From Nitrosomonadales bacterium (GTDB lineage: Bacteria; Pseudomonadota; Gammaproteobacteria; Burkholderiales; Gallionellaceae): 64,000 nucleotides of DNA. A program made the translations under genes and the position numbers. The notes under the pieces were generated by a model. That model saw nothing but the letters and a program-made list of their open reading frames with translations. It had not been told where the DNA came from and ran no database searches. Below, in pieces: positions 42,998 to 53,568 of this stretch. The stretch is taken from NCBI GenBank assembly GCA_023259055.1, contig JAHFQZ010000001.1:62001-126000 (forward strand), written 5' to 3'. Positions within the stretch are counted from its first letter, which is position 1, and each line of letters starts with the position of its first letter.

Positions 42998-45676
42998 ATG
43001 AGCAGCAACAACACTAATTCGACTCCTCCACCCCGGATACAGGAGTTAAGCTCACTGCACAGTGAATCGCTCTACAGGGCGCTAATCCAGCAGGCTGCCG
43101 ATGCGCTGTTCGTCCACGATCTGGATACCCGCTTTGTCGAGGTCAACAAGCAAGCCTGTGAACTTTTGGGTTATTCCCGTGATGAGCTGCTCCGGATGAG
43201 CATTGCGGATATTGCGCCCGGCTTCGATCTGGCCGTCGCTCGTTCGCGATGGAGCGAGCTAGATTCCGGCAAGCCATATCGCATCATCTCGACCCATCGC
43301 CGCAAAGATGGCAGTTATTTCCCTGTAGAAGCACGGTTCGCATCGCTGGTGATCGATAACAACAGGCTGGTAATGGTACTGGTGAGCGATATCACCGAGC
43401 GCAAGCAGGTGGAAGACAGGCTGCGAATAAGCGAAGAAATCCTCAGAGAATCGCAGGTCATTGCAGGCTTGGGCAGCTATGTGCTGGATATTCCCACCGG
43501 ACGCTGGATAAGCTCGGAGATGCTTGACCAGATTTTTGGAATTGACGGGGCATATGAACGTTCTATAGAGGGATGGGAAGCTTTGCTCCACCCGAATGAC
43601 CGCGCAATGATGGTCAACTACTTCAGAAACGACGTAATTGGCCAAGGCAAGAGTTTCGACATGGAATACCGCATCATCCGCCCCGCCGACCATGCCGAAC
43701 GATGGGTGCATGGAATAGGAAAACTCAAATTCGATACCCAGGGAAAGCTCCTGAGAATGCGTGGCACTATTCAGGATATCACCCGACGGAAACGCACCGA
43801 GCTGGCGTTGCAGGATTCGGAGGCACGCTATCGCCGCTTCGCCGAGGAACTACCCCTGGGCATCATCATTACGCAGGATGGCCGGATCAAGTACGTCAAC
43901 AAGGCCGCAATTGAAATGTTCGGCTATCCCGAAGAAGAGCTTGTGGAGAAACCATTTCTCCCTTTTGTTTACGAAGGGGATCGCGCCTGGCTTATAGACT
44001 TGCATCAACGGCGCATGAAGGGACTGAAGGTCGAGACGCCTTATGTGATTGGTGTACTGCGCGGCGATGGAACGATCCATCAGTGGCAGCTCCACTCCAG
44101 CACCATCGAGTGGGAAGGTAAACTAGCGGCCCTGGCCAGTATTGACGACATCACGGAGCGCAGGCAATACGAACAGCAGCTGCGCATTGCCGCCACTACT
44201 TTCGAATCCCAGGAAGGCATACTGGTTACCGATGCCAATAACGTGATTCTTCGGGTGAACCGCTCCTTCATCAATATCACCGGTTACTCCGCTGAAGAAG
44301 TCATTGGCAAGAGTACCGGCATGTTCAGCTCGGGCCGGCATAATGCTGATTTCTACGCCGCCATGTGGGAGAAAATCATCAGCAAGGGTAGCTGGGAAGG
44401 CGATATCTGGAATCGGCGCAAGAATGGCGAAATCCACCCCGCGCATGTCACCATCACAGCAGTAAAGGGTGAGGATGGAATCCTCACGAATTACGTCGCC
44501 ACTTATAACGACATTACCGCACGCGTCAGCGCAGAGGAAAAGCTGCTCGATTCGTTGCGCAAACTGGAGGAAAAAGAGCGGGCCAAGACCCGCTTCCTGG
44601 CCGCTGCGGGCCACGACCTGCGGCAACCGGTTGCCGCAGCGACCATGTTTCTGGAAGCGCTGAAATTTACCTCACTGACCCAGCAACAGAGTGAACTGAC
44701 CGAGCGCATAGATCATTCGATGAGCATTTTTTCCAACCTGCTGGATCGGCTGCTGGATATTTCCAAATTTGATGCGGGGTTAATCAAGCCCCAAGTCAAC
44801 GCATTCAGCCTCGCAGAGCTCTTCAACTGGCTGGAACAGAATTTCGACCAGGTCGCAAGAAACAAGCAATTGCGCTTGCGCCTTTTCTTCCCGGCAAACA
44901 AGGTTCTGGTTGTCTGCTCGGATATCATTCTGGTGCAGTCCGTGCTGATGAACCTGGTCACCAACGCGATCAAGTTCACTGCACACGGTAGCATTCTGAT
45001 CAGCGCCCGCCAGCGGGGGAACCGCGTATTACTGCAAGTATGGGATACCGGCATCGGAATTGCCGAAACAGACATCCCTCATGTTTTCGATGAGTTCTAT
45101 CAGGTCGCCAATCCGCAGCGCAGCCGTGAAGCAGGATTGGGATTGGGATTATCCATCTGTCAGCGCGCCATGCACCTGCTGGGAGGCGAAATCACCTGCC
45201 GTTCGCGACTGGGGCGCGGCTCGGTATTCGAATTGAGCCTGCCGCTCAATGACGAACAACTCGAGGTTGGGCCGCTGCCGATCAGAAACACTCCGAGCGA
45301 AATCGCCAACGAAATGCTGGTGCGCGGCAAGCGAGTGGTGGTGGTCGAGGATGATGCGCTGGTCGCTGCTGGTCTGGTCAAGCTGCTGTACGGTCTGGGG
45401 GCCGAGGTTCGGCATTTCCACAATGCAGAGGATGCGCTGCAACACACTGACATCGCCAATGCAGATTTTTACCTGGTCGATTACGCGCTGGGTAGCGGAC
45501 TCAACGGAATCCAGTTCCTGGAAACTGTGCAACAGAAACAACACACACCGGTTCGCGCTGTCATTATCACCGGCGAAACCTCCTCGCAGTTCATCAGCAG
45601 CGTTTCAGATTGCCCTTGGCCTGTACTGCATAAGCCGGTCAATTACGCCAAGCTCGCATCCAGCCTGAATCAGTGA
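42998..45676 (+). CDS. Hybrid histidine kinase with four PAS domains and receiver
   Basis: 892 residues, no membrane segment. Four PAS units (about 22-140, 148-270, 276-395, 398-520; the last with VTDANNVILRVNRSFINITG, a ligand-type PAS). HisKA follows with FLAAAGHDLRQPVAAATMF (His about 545), an HATPase domain with LVTNAIKFTAHG, VWDTGIGIAETD and GLGLGLSICQRA, and a C-terminal receiver (about 775-890) with VVVVEDDALVAAG and phospho-acceptor Asp in FYLVDYALGSGLNG. The GHDLRQP form of the H box is common in hybrid kinases of this kind. No output regulator is adjacent. Confidence 0.92.
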   Translation: MSSNNTNSTPPPRIQELSSLHSESLYRALIQQAADALFVHDLDTRFVEVNKQACELLGYSRDELLRMSIADIAPGFDLAVARSRWSELDSGKPYRIISTHRRKDGSYFPVEARFASLVIDNNRLVMVLVSDITERKQVEDRLRISEEILRESQVIAGLGSYVLDIPTGRWISSEMLDQIFGIDGAYERSIEGWEALLHPNDRAMMVNYFRNDVIGQGKSFDMEYRIIRPADHAERWVHGIGKLKFDTQGKLLRMRGTIQDITRRKRTELALQDSEARYRRFAEELPLGIIITQDGRIKYVNKAAIEMFGYPEEELVEKPFLPFVYEGDRAWLIDLHQRRMKGLKVETPYVIGVLRGDGTIHQWQLHSSTIEWEGKLAALASIDDITERRQYEQQLRIAATTFESQEGILVTDANNVILRVNRSFINITGYSAEEVIGKSTGMFSSGRHNADFYAAMWEKIISKGSWEGDIWNRRKNGEIHPAHVTITAVKGEDGILTNYVATYNDITARVSAEEKLLDSLRKLEEKERAKTRFLAAAGHDLRQPVAAATMFLEALKFTSLTQQQSELTERIDHSMSIFSNLLDRLLDISKFDAGLIKPQVNAFSLAELFNWLEQNFDQVARNKQLRLRLFFPANKVLVVCSDIILVQSVLMNLVTNAIKFTAHGSILISARQRGNRVLLQVWDTGIGIAETDIPHVFDEFYQVANPQRSREAGLGLGLSICQRAMHLLGGEITCRSRLGRGSVFELSLPLNDEQLEVGPLPIRNTPSEIANEMLVRGKRVVVVEDDALVAAGLVKLLYGLGAEVRHFHNAEDALQHTDIANADFYLVDYALGSGLNGIQFLETVQQKQHTPVRAVIITGETSSQFISSVSDCPWPVLHKPVNYAKLASSLNQ

Positions 45677-45707
45677 TGCAGGCCAACTCCTCCGGATTCC
45701 GGTAAGC

Positions 45708-48700
45708 CTACCCCACCCACTTCCTCGCATTCTGGAACATGCGCAGCCATGCGCCGTTCTCTTGCCATTCGCGCGGATACCATGAGTTCTGCACGGCGCG
45801 GAAGATGCGCTCGGGGTGCGGCATCATGATGCTGAAGCGACCGTCCGGTGTGGTCAGGCCGGTGGCGCCTTGCGGGGAGCCGTTCGGGTTGAGCGGATAA
45901 GTCTCGGTGGGTTTGCCGTTGTTGTCCACGTAACGTAGCGTGACCAGCTTCTTTGCGGCTTTCAGTTTTTTCTCGTCGCTGAAATCGGCATAGCCTTCGC
46001 CGTGCGATACCACGATAGGCATGCGGCTGCCTGCCATACCCTTTAAGAAAATTGACGGCGATTTCTGCACCTCGACCATCACGAAACGCGCCTCGAACTG
46101 CTCAGACTGGTTGCGCGCGAAATGTGCCCAGTTGTCTGCGCCGGGGATGATCTCGTGCAGGTTGCTCATCATCTGGCAGCCGTTGCACACACCTAGAGCG
46201 AAAGTATCCTTGCGTTGGAAGAACGCAGCAAACTCGTCGCGCGCACGGGAATTAAACAGGATGGATTTCGCCCAGCCTTCGCCCGCGCCCAGCACGTCGC
46301 CGTAGGAGAATCCGCCGCACGCGGCGAACCCCTTGAAGTCTGCCAGCTGGATGCGACCGCTGATGATGTCGCTCATGTGCACGTCCACGGCGGCGAATCC
46401 GGCGCGGTCGAATGCAGCTGCCATTTCCACATGGCCGTTAACGCCTTGTTCGCGGAGGATGGCGATTTTGGGGCGGCTGCGCAACAGCGCAGGTGAGACG
46501 TTTTCGTTCGGATCATAAGTCAGCTTCACGTGCAGCCCAGGATCGGCGGCATCGAGTATGCGGTCGAACTCCTGTTGCGCACAGGCCGGATTGTCGCGCA
46601 GCTTCTGCATCTGGAATGTAGTTTCCGACCAGATGCGTTGCAGGTTAACGCCGCTTTCCGCAAACAACCTTGCACCGTTGAGTGAAATTTCAATCATGCC
46701 GGTTTGATTCGGCGTGGCGATCTTCTGCACGTTCTTCAGCCCGGCATCGCGTGCCAGTTGCAGCACATGATCCACGTCGCGGTTGCGCACCTGCACCACT
46801 GCGCCGAGCTCTTCGTTGAACAAGGCGCGCAACGTATCATCCGGCTGGATGTCCAGACCGATGTGCGAGGCGAACGCCATCTCGCAGAGTGTCACGAACA
46901 CGCCGCCGTCGGAACGGTCATGGTAGGCGAGCAGCTTGCCTTCCGTGTTCAGGCGCTGCACCAGTTCGAAGAATGACTTGAGCACCTGCGCATCGTCCAC
47001 GTCCGGTGCGACATCGCCGACCTGTTTGAACACCTGCGCCAGTGCCGAGCCGCCCATGCGGTTTTTGCCTTGCCCGAGATCGATCAACAGCAGCGTGGTA
47101 TCAAGGTCGGCAGCCAGTTGCGGCGTAAGCGTGTCGCGCGCATCGGGACACGGTGCGAAAGCGGACACGATCAGCGACAGAGGGGCGGTGACCGCCTTGT
47201 CCTCTTTGCCTTCCTTCCAGGTGGTCTTCATGCTCATCGAGTCTTTGCCGACCGGGATGCTGATGCCGAGCTGCGGGCACAGTTCCATGCCGACCGCACG
47301 CACGGTGTCGAACAATGCGGCGTCCTCGCCGTGATGTCCCGCCGCCGTCATCCAGTTCGCCGACAGCTTGATGTCGCCGATTTTTTCGATGCGTGCCGCA
47401 GCAATGTTGGTGAGCGCTTCCCCTACCGCCATACGGCCCGATGCGGGCGCCTTGACCAATGCCAGCGGGGTGCGCTCGCCGATGGCGAAGGCCTCGCCGC
47501 GATTGGTGTTGAAGCCCATCAGCGTCACGGCGACATCCGCTACCGGCACTTGCCACGGGCCGACCATCTGGTCGCGCGCAGTCATGCCGCCCACGGTGCG
47601 GTCACCGATGCTGATCAGGAAAGTCTTGTTCGCCACCGACGGCAGGCGCAACACGCGCTCGACTGCTTCGCGCAGGTCGATGGCGCCGGTATCGAATGAC
47701 GACAGGCGCGGCGTCTCGCGTACCACGTTGCGCGTCATCTTCGGCGGTTTGCCGAGCAGCACCGACAGCGGCATGTTTACCGGGTCGTTGTTGAATTCAG
47801 TGTCATGCACGTTAAGCTGATCGTCCGCCATCGCGACGCCGACCACCGCAAACGGACAGCGCTCGCGCTCGCAGAAAGTACGAAATTCATCGAGACGCTC
47901 CGGCGCAATCGCCAGCACGTAGCGCTCCTGAGATTCGTTGCACCATATCTGTTTCGGCGACATGCCGGTCTCATCCAGCGGTATCTTGCGCATCTCGAAG
48001 CGCGCACCGCGCCCGCCGCCGTGTACCAGTTCCGGCAGCGCATTGGACATGCCGCCCGCGCCGACATCGTGTATCGACAGGATCGGATTGTTCGCGCCCA
48101 TCTGCCAGCAGCGGTCGATCACTTCCTGCGCGCGGCGCTGCATCTCCGGATTGCCGCGCTGCACCGAATCGAAGTCGAGGTTTTCGGCGTTCGCTCCAGT
48201 GTCCATGCTCGATGCCGCGCCGCCACCCAGGCCGATCAACATGCCGGGGCCGCCGAGATGCAAGACCAGCGCGCCGACCGGCAGTTCGTGTTTATGCGTG
48301 TGAATCGCAGCAATGTTGCCCACTCCGCCCGCCAGCATGATCGGCTTGTGGTAGCCGCGCATCTCGCCGCTGACATTCTCTTCGAAAGTGCGGAAATAAC
48401 CGGCCAGGTTCGGGCGGCCAAATTCGTTGTTGAACGCCGCTGCGCCGATGGGGCCGTCCAGCATGATCTGTAAGGCAGAGACGATGCGGGAGGGTTTTCC
48501 GTATGGCGTTTCCCACGGCTGCACAAACCCCGGAATATTCAAATTTGAAACCGAAAAGCCCGACAACCCGGCCTTGGGTTTGGAGCCGCTGCCCGTCGCT
48601 CCTTCATCGCGGATCTCGCCGCCGCTGCCGGTGGCCGCGCCGGCGAACGGCGCGATGGCGGTGGGATGGTTGTGCGTCTCGACCTTCATCAGGATATGTG

Positions 48701-49577
48701 TCAGTTCATCGCTGAACGTATAGCCGCCGTCGGCGCGCGGGTAGAAGCGCTCGATGCGCGCGCCCTCGATGACCGAAGAGTTGTCGGAATAGGCCACCAC
48801 CGTGCCCTGCGGGCTGACCTTGTGGGTGTTGCGGATCATGCCGAACAGCGATATGTCCTGCGGCTCGCCATCGATCACCCAGTCAGCATTGAAAATCTTG
48901 TGGCGACAATGTTCGGAATTGGCCTGCGCGAACATCATCAGCTCGACGTCGGTCGGGTTGCGTTTGAGCTTCTTGAAATTCTCGACGAGGTAGTCGATCT
49001 CGTCCGGTGACAGCGCCAGCCCCATCTCGCGGTTGGCTTTTTCCAGAGCCTTGCGGCCACCCTTTAAAACATTCACCGTGGCGAGTGGTTGCGGCTGGCC
49101 ATGCTGAAACATTTTTTCCGCCGCATCATTGATATTGTCCAGCACGGTCTCAGTCATGCGGTCGTGCAGCAGCGGCAACACCGTGGCCTGCTCGGCCTCG
49201 CTCAATGGCTTGCCGCCTTGGGTGGAGAGGTAATAAACCACGCCGCGCTCGATGCGCTGCACACCGGATAATCCGCAATGCTGCGCGATGTCGGTGGCCT
49301 TGGTGGACCACGGCGAGATCGTGCCGAGGCGCGGCACCACCAATATCCGTAAAAATTCACTCGCATGTTTTGGCTCACCGGCAACCTTGTCCAGCCCCAA
49401 CACTCTGTCCAACAGGCTGCCTTGCGCCTTGCTCAGCGTGTTTTCCTTGAGCGCGCTGAAATACCAGTGGCGCGTATCCGCAACGACGACGCCGGGAACA
49501 GCAACGTTCAGTGCGGCGCGCAGTTTTTCCAGGCGAAAGGCAGATAAAGCGGAGGTGCCGATGGAGACTTGATACAT
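45708..49577 (-). CDS. purL: Phosphoribosylformylglycinamidine synthase
   Basis: 1289 residues, the length of the large single-chain form. It catalyses FGAR + ATP + glutamine to FGAM, the fourth step of purine synthesis. Seen in order: N-terminal PurS-like and linker regions, the synthetase domain with [20 protein letters not shown] and GGGAASSMD, a second AIRS-type half with [12 protein letters not shown], and a C-terminal class I glutamine amidotransferase (about 1035-1289) with nucleophile Cys in [11 protein letters not shown] and His/Glu in [10 protein letters not shown]. Divergent from nnrD with 70 bases between starts. Confidence 0.96.
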   Translation of the reverse strand: MYQVSIGTSALSAFRLEKLRAALNVAVPGVVVADTRHWYFSALKENTLSKAQGSLLDRVLGLDKVAGEPKHASEFLRILVVPRLGTISPWSTKATDIAQHCGLSGVQRIERGVVYYLSTQGGKPLSEAEQATVLPLLHDRMTETVLDNINDAAEKMFQHGQPQPLATVNVLKGGRKALEKANREMGLALSPDEIDYLVENFKKLKRNPTDVELMMFAQANSEHCRHKIFNADWVIDGEPQDISLFGMIRNTHKVSPQGTVVAYSDNSSVIEGARIERFYPRADGGYTFSDELTHILMKVETHNHPTAIAPFAGAATGSGGEIRDEGATGSGSKPKAGLSGFSVSNLNIPGFVQPWETPYGKPSRIVSALQIMLDGPIGAAAFNNEFGRPNLAGYFRTFEENVSGEMRGYHKPIMLAGGVGNIAAIHTHKHELPVGALVLHLGGPGMLIGLGGGAASSMDTGANAENLDFDSVQRGNPEMQRRAQEVIDRCWQMGANNPILSIHDVGAGGMSNALPELVHGGGRGARFEMRKIPLDETGMSPKQIWCNESQERYVLAIAPERLDEFRTFCERERCPFAVVGVAMADDQLNVHDTEFNNDPVNMPLSVLLGKPPKMTRNVVRETPRLSSFDTGAIDLREAVERVLRLPSVANKTFLISIGDRTVGGMTARDQMVGPWQVPVADVAVTLMGFNTNRGEAFAIGERTPLALVKAPASGRMAVGEALTNIAAARIEKIGDIKLSANWMTAAGHHGEDAALFDTVRAVGMELCPQLGISIPVGKDSMSMKTTWKEGKEDKAVTAPLSLIVSAFAPCPDARDTLTPQLAADLDTTLLLIDLGQGKNRMGGSALAQVFKQVGDVAPDVDDAQVLKSFFELVQRLNTEGKLLAYHDRSDGGVFVTLCEMAFASHIGLDIQPDDTLRALFNEELGAVVQVRNRDVDHVLQLARDAGLKNVQKIATPNQTGMIEISLNGARLFAESGVNLQRIWSETTFQMQKLRDNPACAQQEFDRILDAADPGLHVKLTYDPNENVSPALLRSRPKIAILREQGVNGHVEMAAAFDRAGFAAVDVHMSDIISGRIQLADFKGFAACGGFSYGDVLGAGEGWAKSILFNSRARDEFAAFFQRKDTFALGVCNGCQMMSNLHEIIPGADNWAHFARNQSEQFEARFVMVEVQKSPSIFLKGMAGSRMPIVVSHGEGYADFSDEKKLKAAKKLVTLRYVDNNGKPTETYPLNPNGSPQGATGLTTPDGRFSIMMPHPERIFRAVQNSWYPREWQENGAWLRMFQNARKWVG

Positions 49578-49647
49578 GGCGAAGACCGTGAAGTTTTAAT
49601 CGGGTCGGGATTATACTATGCGCCCCACAATCAGCACTTGACCGGAA

Positions 49648-50517
49648 ATGAGCAAACGCATCCCCGCCCTTACTCCAATACAAATTGACAAAGCGCAAGT
49701 CATGGCGAATCTCCCTGAGCGCCCGCGCGACAGCCACAAGGGCATGTTCGGCACGGTCGCGGTGATCGGCGGCGCGTCCGGCATGGTCGGCGCACCGCTG
49801 CTGGCGGCACGTGCCGCGCTCAAGATGGGAGCTGGCTGCGTGCATGTCGGACTAGTGGCGGAGAACGCGCTGAAGGTGGATTTGCTGCAACCTGAGCTGA
49901 TGCTGCATTCAGCATCCGACGCGCTGCTTCATTCTAATGTAGATGTAATCGCAATCGGCTGCGGCATGGGCCACGACATGGCCGCGCAGAAACTGTTACA
50001 TGACGCTTTGAACAGCGATGCCGCGCTGGTGCTGGATGCCGATGCGCTCAACATCCTCGCGCTGCGCCCAGACCTGCGCACGTTGTTGCTTTCACGCAAA
50101 AACATGACCGTGCTCACGCCGCATCCAGGCGAAGCCGCGCGGCTGCTGGCTTGCGAGATCAAAGAGGTGCTGGCTGACCGCGTCGCAGCGGTGCAGCAAC
50201 TGGCGCAGAAATTCGGCTGCAGCATGGTTCTGAAAGGAGCTGACAGCCTGTGTATTACGCGCGAGGGCAGGCTGTTCGTGAACCAGACCGGCAATCCCGG
50301 CATGAGTGCGGCGGGTATGGGCGATGTGCTGACCGGCATGATCGCCGCCTTCATCGCTCAGGGAATGAGCGCAGACGATGCGTTGCTGCTGGCGGTTCAC
50401 CTGCATGGCGCGGCGGGCGACGCGTTGGCGCAACAAAAAGCCACCATCGGCATGACTGCGACTGAGGTGACCGATTGGGCACGCTGGCTGTTAAACCAAT
50501 GGGCATCCAAATCGTAG
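49648..50517 (+). CDS. nnrD: ADP-dependent NAD(P)H-hydrate dehydratase
   Basis: 289 residues. Ribokinase-like YjeF C-terminal domain without the fused epimerase. Motifs: HKGMFGTVAVIGGASGMVGAP (phosphate-binding loop), IGCGMGHD, LDADALNILA, MTVLTPHPGEAARLL, and the catalytic NQTGNPGMSAAGMGDVLTGM with the general-base Asp. It repairs hydrated NAD(P)H. The stop codon TAG is formed by the first bases of the GTAGGG palindrome at 50514, so the repeat may have replaced or fixed the original end. Confidence 0.92.
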   Translation: MSKRIPALTPIQIDKAQVMANLPERPRDSHKGMFGTVAVIGGASGMVGAPLLAARAALKMGAGCVHVGLVAENALKVDLLQPELMLHSASDALLHSNVDVIAIGCGMGHDMAAQKLLHDALNSDAALVLDADALNILALRPDLRTLLLSRKNMTVLTPHPGEAARLLACEIKEVLADRVAAVQQLAQKFGCSMVLKGADSLCITREGRLFVNQTGNPGMSAAGMGDVLTGMIAAFIAQGMSADDALLLAVHLHGAAGDALAQQKATIGMTATEVTDWARWLLNQWASKS

Positions 50518-50591
50518 GGTGGGCACGTTTTTGTGCCCACGCGGAAATAACCTCTGCCGACTGCGTGGGCACAAAAACGTGCCCACCCTAC
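50514..50591. repeat. Long GTAGGG palindrome, copy 1
   Basis: Perfect 29-base inverted repeat: left arm 50514-50542 (begins GTAGGGTGGGCACG), right arm 50563-50591 (ends CGTGCCCACCCTAC), 20-base spacer. Each arm contains its own palindrome GTGGGCAC/GTGCCCAC. A near-identical copy is at 55076-55148. Confidence 0.75.
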
Positions 50592-50620
50592 CAAGCTCAC
50601 CAGAAATAATTACCAAAACA

Positions 50621-51367
50621 ATGACCATACCCATAGAAATCCGCGAAGCAGCTGGCGTGCGCACGCTGCACTTCGGTTCCGAATGGATACAGGGCGCGAT
50701 GCGCATCGCGCGGCCATGGAACCTGGAGCTGGAGTACACGCGCGAAATGATGGCCTCGCTTTTGCTGCGCGATGCGCCGAGAAGGGTGCTGCTGATCGGC
50801 CTCGGCGCGGCTTCGCTGACGAAGTTCCTGTATCGCCACTATTCCCTTGCGCATCTCACCGTGGTGGAGATTGAACCCGCTGTGGTCGCCGTAGCGCGGC
50901 AGTATTTCAAGCTGCCGGAAGACCCGAAGCGCCTCCATCTGGTGATCGGCGACGGGGCGGAATATATGCTTGGCTGCGACAAGCTGTTCGACCTGATCCT
51001 GGTGGACGGATTCGATGAGAACGCGCGCACCGGCGCGCTGGAGTCGCTGCCGTTTTATCAGGCCTGCCGCGCGCGCCTCAGCGATGACGGGATCGTGGCA
51101 ATCAATCTGCTGACCCGCAACCGCGGCTTCAAGAACAGTTTGATGCGCCTTTGCTCGGCATTCGAAGATCGCGTGCTGGTGTTTCCTTCGTGCGAGAGCG
51201 GCAATGCCATTGCCCTGGCTGCATCAGGCGATCAAATCGAAATATCTTTCGATGAGCTGAAAGAAAGCGCGCTGGCATTGAAAGAAGCAACCGGGTTGAA
51301 TCTGCTACCGACACTGACACGCCTCGCACAAGCCGGAATCTGTTTGAACAACCGGCTGCTGCTGTAG
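50621..51367 (+). CDS. Spermidine synthase-like methyltransferase-fold protein
   Basis: 248 residues from ATG at 50621; an open frame continues upstream only through the palindrome. The Rossmann core shows VLLIGLGAASLTKFLYRHY (motif I), LTVVEIEPAVVAVARQYF (acidic residue binding the cofactor), VIGDGAEYML and LILVDGFDENARTGAL. This is the SpeE-like fold that binds decarboxylated SAM, lacking an N-terminal beta domain of normal size. It may transfer aminopropyl groups or be a diverged relative. Stop TAG is within the palindrome at 51364. It converges on speD. Confidence 0.8.
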   Translation: MTIPIEIREAAGVRTLHFGSEWIQGAMRIARPWNLELEYTREMMASLLLRDAPRRVLLIGLGAASLTKFLYRHYSLAHLTVVEIEPAVVAVARQYFKLPEDPKRLHLVIGDGAEYMLGCDKLFDLILVDGFDENARTGALESLPFYQACRARLSDDGIVAINLLTRNRGFKNSLMRLCSAFEDRVLVFPSCESGNAIALAASGDQIEISFDELKESALALKEATGLNLLPTLTRLAQAGICLNNRLLL

Positions 51368-51414
51368 GGTGCATTTCATGCACCAACATTAATGGTGCAT
51401 GAAATGCACCCTAC
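51364..51414. repeat. GTAGGG palindrome, related short form
   Basis: Perfect 21-base inverted repeat: left arm 51364-51384 (GTAGGGTGCATTTCATGCAC...), right arm 51394-51414, nine-base loop. Same GTAGGG/CCCTAC ends as the copies at 50514 and 55076 but different interior. It lies between the convergent synthase-like and speD stops and could act as a bidirectional terminator, though T-runs are absent. Confidence 0.7.
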
Positions 51415-51417
51415 AGA

Positions 51418-51798
51418 CTACGGTTGATTCAAATCCCCGCGCCGCAGTGTCTGCGTTTTGACCTGCCCCGGTTGGAATGCCGTGTACAGCATATCGTAGA
51501 GTGCTTTCGCTCGCTCGCCGTTATCCTGATTCACATTGCAGACGTAAATATCCAGAGTGACGGCGCGCAATTCCGGCCAGGAGTGCACGGCCAGGTGCGA
51601 TTCCGCCAACACCACCGCCCCTGTCGCACCGCCCGGATGTTCGCTGTCGCCGAACTGATGAAAGGCCTGTGTCACCACAGTCAAGCCTGCATGCTTGCAA
51701 GCCCCTAAACATACAGACTCCAGCCGCGCGACTTGCTGCAGCAATGCTTCGTCGCAAGCGCAGTTGTGGAAATCGGCGATGATCTGGAATCCTTTCAT
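51418..51798 (-). CDS. speD: S-adenosylmethionine decarboxylase proenzyme
   Basis: 126 residues, the size of the short prokaryotic SpeD class. The self-cleavage site lies in VLAESHLAVHSWPEL: cleavage before Ser creates the pyruvoyl group, and His and Glu of the following stretch are conserved. LDIYVCN supplies the catalytic Cys. It makes decarboxylated SAM, the aminopropyl donor for the spermidine-synthase-like proteins on either side. The stop is 4 bases from the palindrome; the next gene upstream on this strand ends 12 bases before it. Confidence 0.93.
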   Translation of the reverse strand: MKGFQIIADFHNCACDEALLQQVARLESVCLGACKHAGLTVVTQAFHQFGDSEHPGGATGAVVLAESHLAVHSWPELRAVTLDIYVCNVNQDNGERAKALYDMLYTAFQPGQVKTQTLRRGDLNQP

Positions 51799-51810
51799 AG
51801 TGTTTGCATT

Positions 51811-53457
51811 CTACGCCAGCAAGCTGGAATATCTGACCGATAGCGCGCGCATCACCCGCTCGGCGGCGAGCACGCCGCGATACTGCGCTTCCTCGAACAC
51901 CGAAAATCCGCTCAGGTCGGCATGAGCCAGATGCAAACGTTGTCCCGGTTGCAGCATACGTTCACGTGCCTTGCCCCAGATGAATCCTACTGTCGGCCTC
52001 ACCATCGCATGGCCGTTGCGCCAGATGTCGATACGTTGCACCAGCTTCGGCAAATCAGGGTGCGGCACGCTCAGTTCGCGCATGATGTCTTCGGCCCAGA
52101 TGCGCCACGTCGTTTGCAGCAAGCGTTGCCGCCCTTTTGCTGGCTGGTCTTCGGACAACGCGCGGTAGTAGGTCAGCACTGTGGGCGCGGGTGTCACGCG
52201 CAAGTGCTGGTGGGTGGCGACCACGTAGCCCAGCGACGATGTGCCGTAGAGCACGTTGTCCCATGACAGCGGCGCGCCGCCAGGTATCACTTTGACCGGC
52301 GATGTTCTGGCGGGAAGCGAGCGCAGCGTGAGGTTGGCGGTCAGCCAGGGCGCGTGGCTCAATTGTCCGATGGCTGCAGAAAGATCAGCCGGGCAATCCG
52401 GCTGGATGCGCGGCAGCGCGAACAACGGCGATGCCCAGATGACGTGATCGGCGCTGATGCGCTCGCTGCGATTTTCGCCTGCATGGTAGACATCCATTTC
52501 CACGCCATTGCTTTTTTCCTCGACATGAAACACCACCGCCCCGGTTTGCAGGCGGCTCCCTGCCCTCTCCGCCAAACGGCGCGTGAGCCAGGCATTGCCC
52601 TCCGGCCAGGTGAGCACGCTGCCGGGTGATGCATTGGCCGCATCGCCGTCGCGGCAGCAGAAATAATGCAGCCCTGCCCATGCGGAGGTCTGCGCCGCAG
52701 TGCTGCCATAATCGTCGCGGCAACTGTAATCGGCATACCAGTGCAAAGGCTGCGAATCCAGTCCTTTTGCGAGCAGAAAATCGCGGAAGGTAATTTGATC
52801 CAGCGCCAACAGGTCGGGATCGCGCGAGCTGAGGGCCATCGGGATCGCGAACGCCTTGCGCCCCTGTGCATCGCGGCGATGTTTGTAGCTTTGCATCAGC
52901 TCATCGAAGCGGTGAAACTGGTCGAGATCGCTACGGCTCGCCCCGGTGTGCGGCATCAATCCTTCCTGCCACAGCCCGTTGATATACAGCCGTTCCTGCG
53001 GCGCATGGCAGAGATGCAACTCGTCATAGCGCGGACGCGGGTCGGACGGATCACCCTGCAGCACACCAAACTCCGCCAGCATCGCGCGCACCGCAACCGA
53101 CTCCTGTGTGGGGATGGGCAGATAGTGCGCGCCCCATGGATAAGCGGTGAACGCATTGCGCCCGGCGCGCGAATTGCCGCCCGGTTCCCGCTCCAGCTCC
53201 AGCACGGTGAAATCATCCACACCGGCGCGCGCCAATGCCCATGCGGCAGACAGCCCGGACACTCCGGCGCCGACGATGGCGATGTGAACGCGGCGCTTGC
53301 TGTCCGGTGCGGGAAATTTCCCATCGCGCAGTTGATGGCCGATACTGCTGGATACGCCCAGCAACTTACCCTCGGGGAATGCCGCAGCCTGCTGCGGCGA
53401 GCAGCCTGACAGACAAGCTGCCGCGCCAATGGTTTTGAGAAAATCGCGGCGGTTCAT
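51811..53457 (-). CDS. Tat-exported FAD-dependent amine oxidase-like protein
   Basis: 548 residues from ATG at 53457. A twin-arginine signal NRRDFLKTIGAAACLSGCSP also contains a possible lipobox (LSGC). The FAD-binding dinucleotide fold is IAIVGAGVSGLSAAWALARAG with ELEREPGGNS. C-terminal HLAHADLSGFSVFEEAQYRG fits the flavin-containing amine oxidase C-terminal motif. Family members oxidise amines or polyamines; a periplasmic polyamine substrate is plausible from neighbours speD and the two synthase-like genes but not proven. It lies 12 bases before speD on the same strand. Confidence 0.85.
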   Translation of the reverse strand: MNRRDFLKTIGAAACLSGCSPQQAAAFPEGKLLGVSSSIGHQLRDGKFPAPDSKRRVHIAIVGAGVSGLSAAWALARAGVDDFTVLELEREPGGNSRAGRNAFTAYPWGAHYLPIPTQESVAVRAMLAEFGVLQGDPSDPRPRYDELHLCHAPQERLYINGLWQEGLMPHTGASRSDLDQFHRFDELMQSYKHRRDAQGRKAFAIPMALSSRDPDLLALDQITFRDFLLAKGLDSQPLHWYADYSCRDDYGSTAAQTSAWAGLHYFCCRDGDAANASPGSVLTWPEGNAWLTRRLAERAGSRLQTGAVVFHVEEKSNGVEMDVYHAGENRSERISADHVIWASPLFALPRIQPDCPADLSAAIGQLSHAPWLTANLTLRSLPARTSPVKVIPGGAPLSWDNVLYGTSSLGYVVATHQHLRVTPAPTVLTYYRALSEDQPAKGRQRLLQTTWRIWAEDIMRELSVPHPDLPKLVQRIDIWRNGHAMVRPTVGFIWGKARERMLQPGQRLHLAHADLSGFSVFEEAQYRGVLAAERVMRALSVRYSSLLA

Positions 53458-53479
53458 CATTACATCCTTAAAAACTTTT

Positions 53480-53551
53480 GTCCGCAGATTGCGCCGGTTT
53501 ACGCAGATTCAACTGGTTTAAATCTGCGTAAAACTGCGCAATTTGCGGATA
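53480..53551. repeat. Imperfect inverted repeat between the oxidase and synthase genes
   Basis: TCCGCAGATTGCGC...TTTACGCAGATT at 53481-53509 pairs with AATCTGCGTAAAACTGCG... at 53522-53550 with a few mismatches. The (A/C)TCTGCGTAA(A) wording is a known dispersed type. It lies in the 108-base gap between the two minus-strand genes. Confidence 0.6.
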
Positions 53552-53568
53552 AGAATGTCGTTTGTTTC

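Noticed and set aside
50514-50591. Long palindrome as a CRISPR or phage attachment site
   Set aside because: There are two copies 4.6 kb apart with no spaced array, no cas genes and no integrase; a dispersed repeat fits better.
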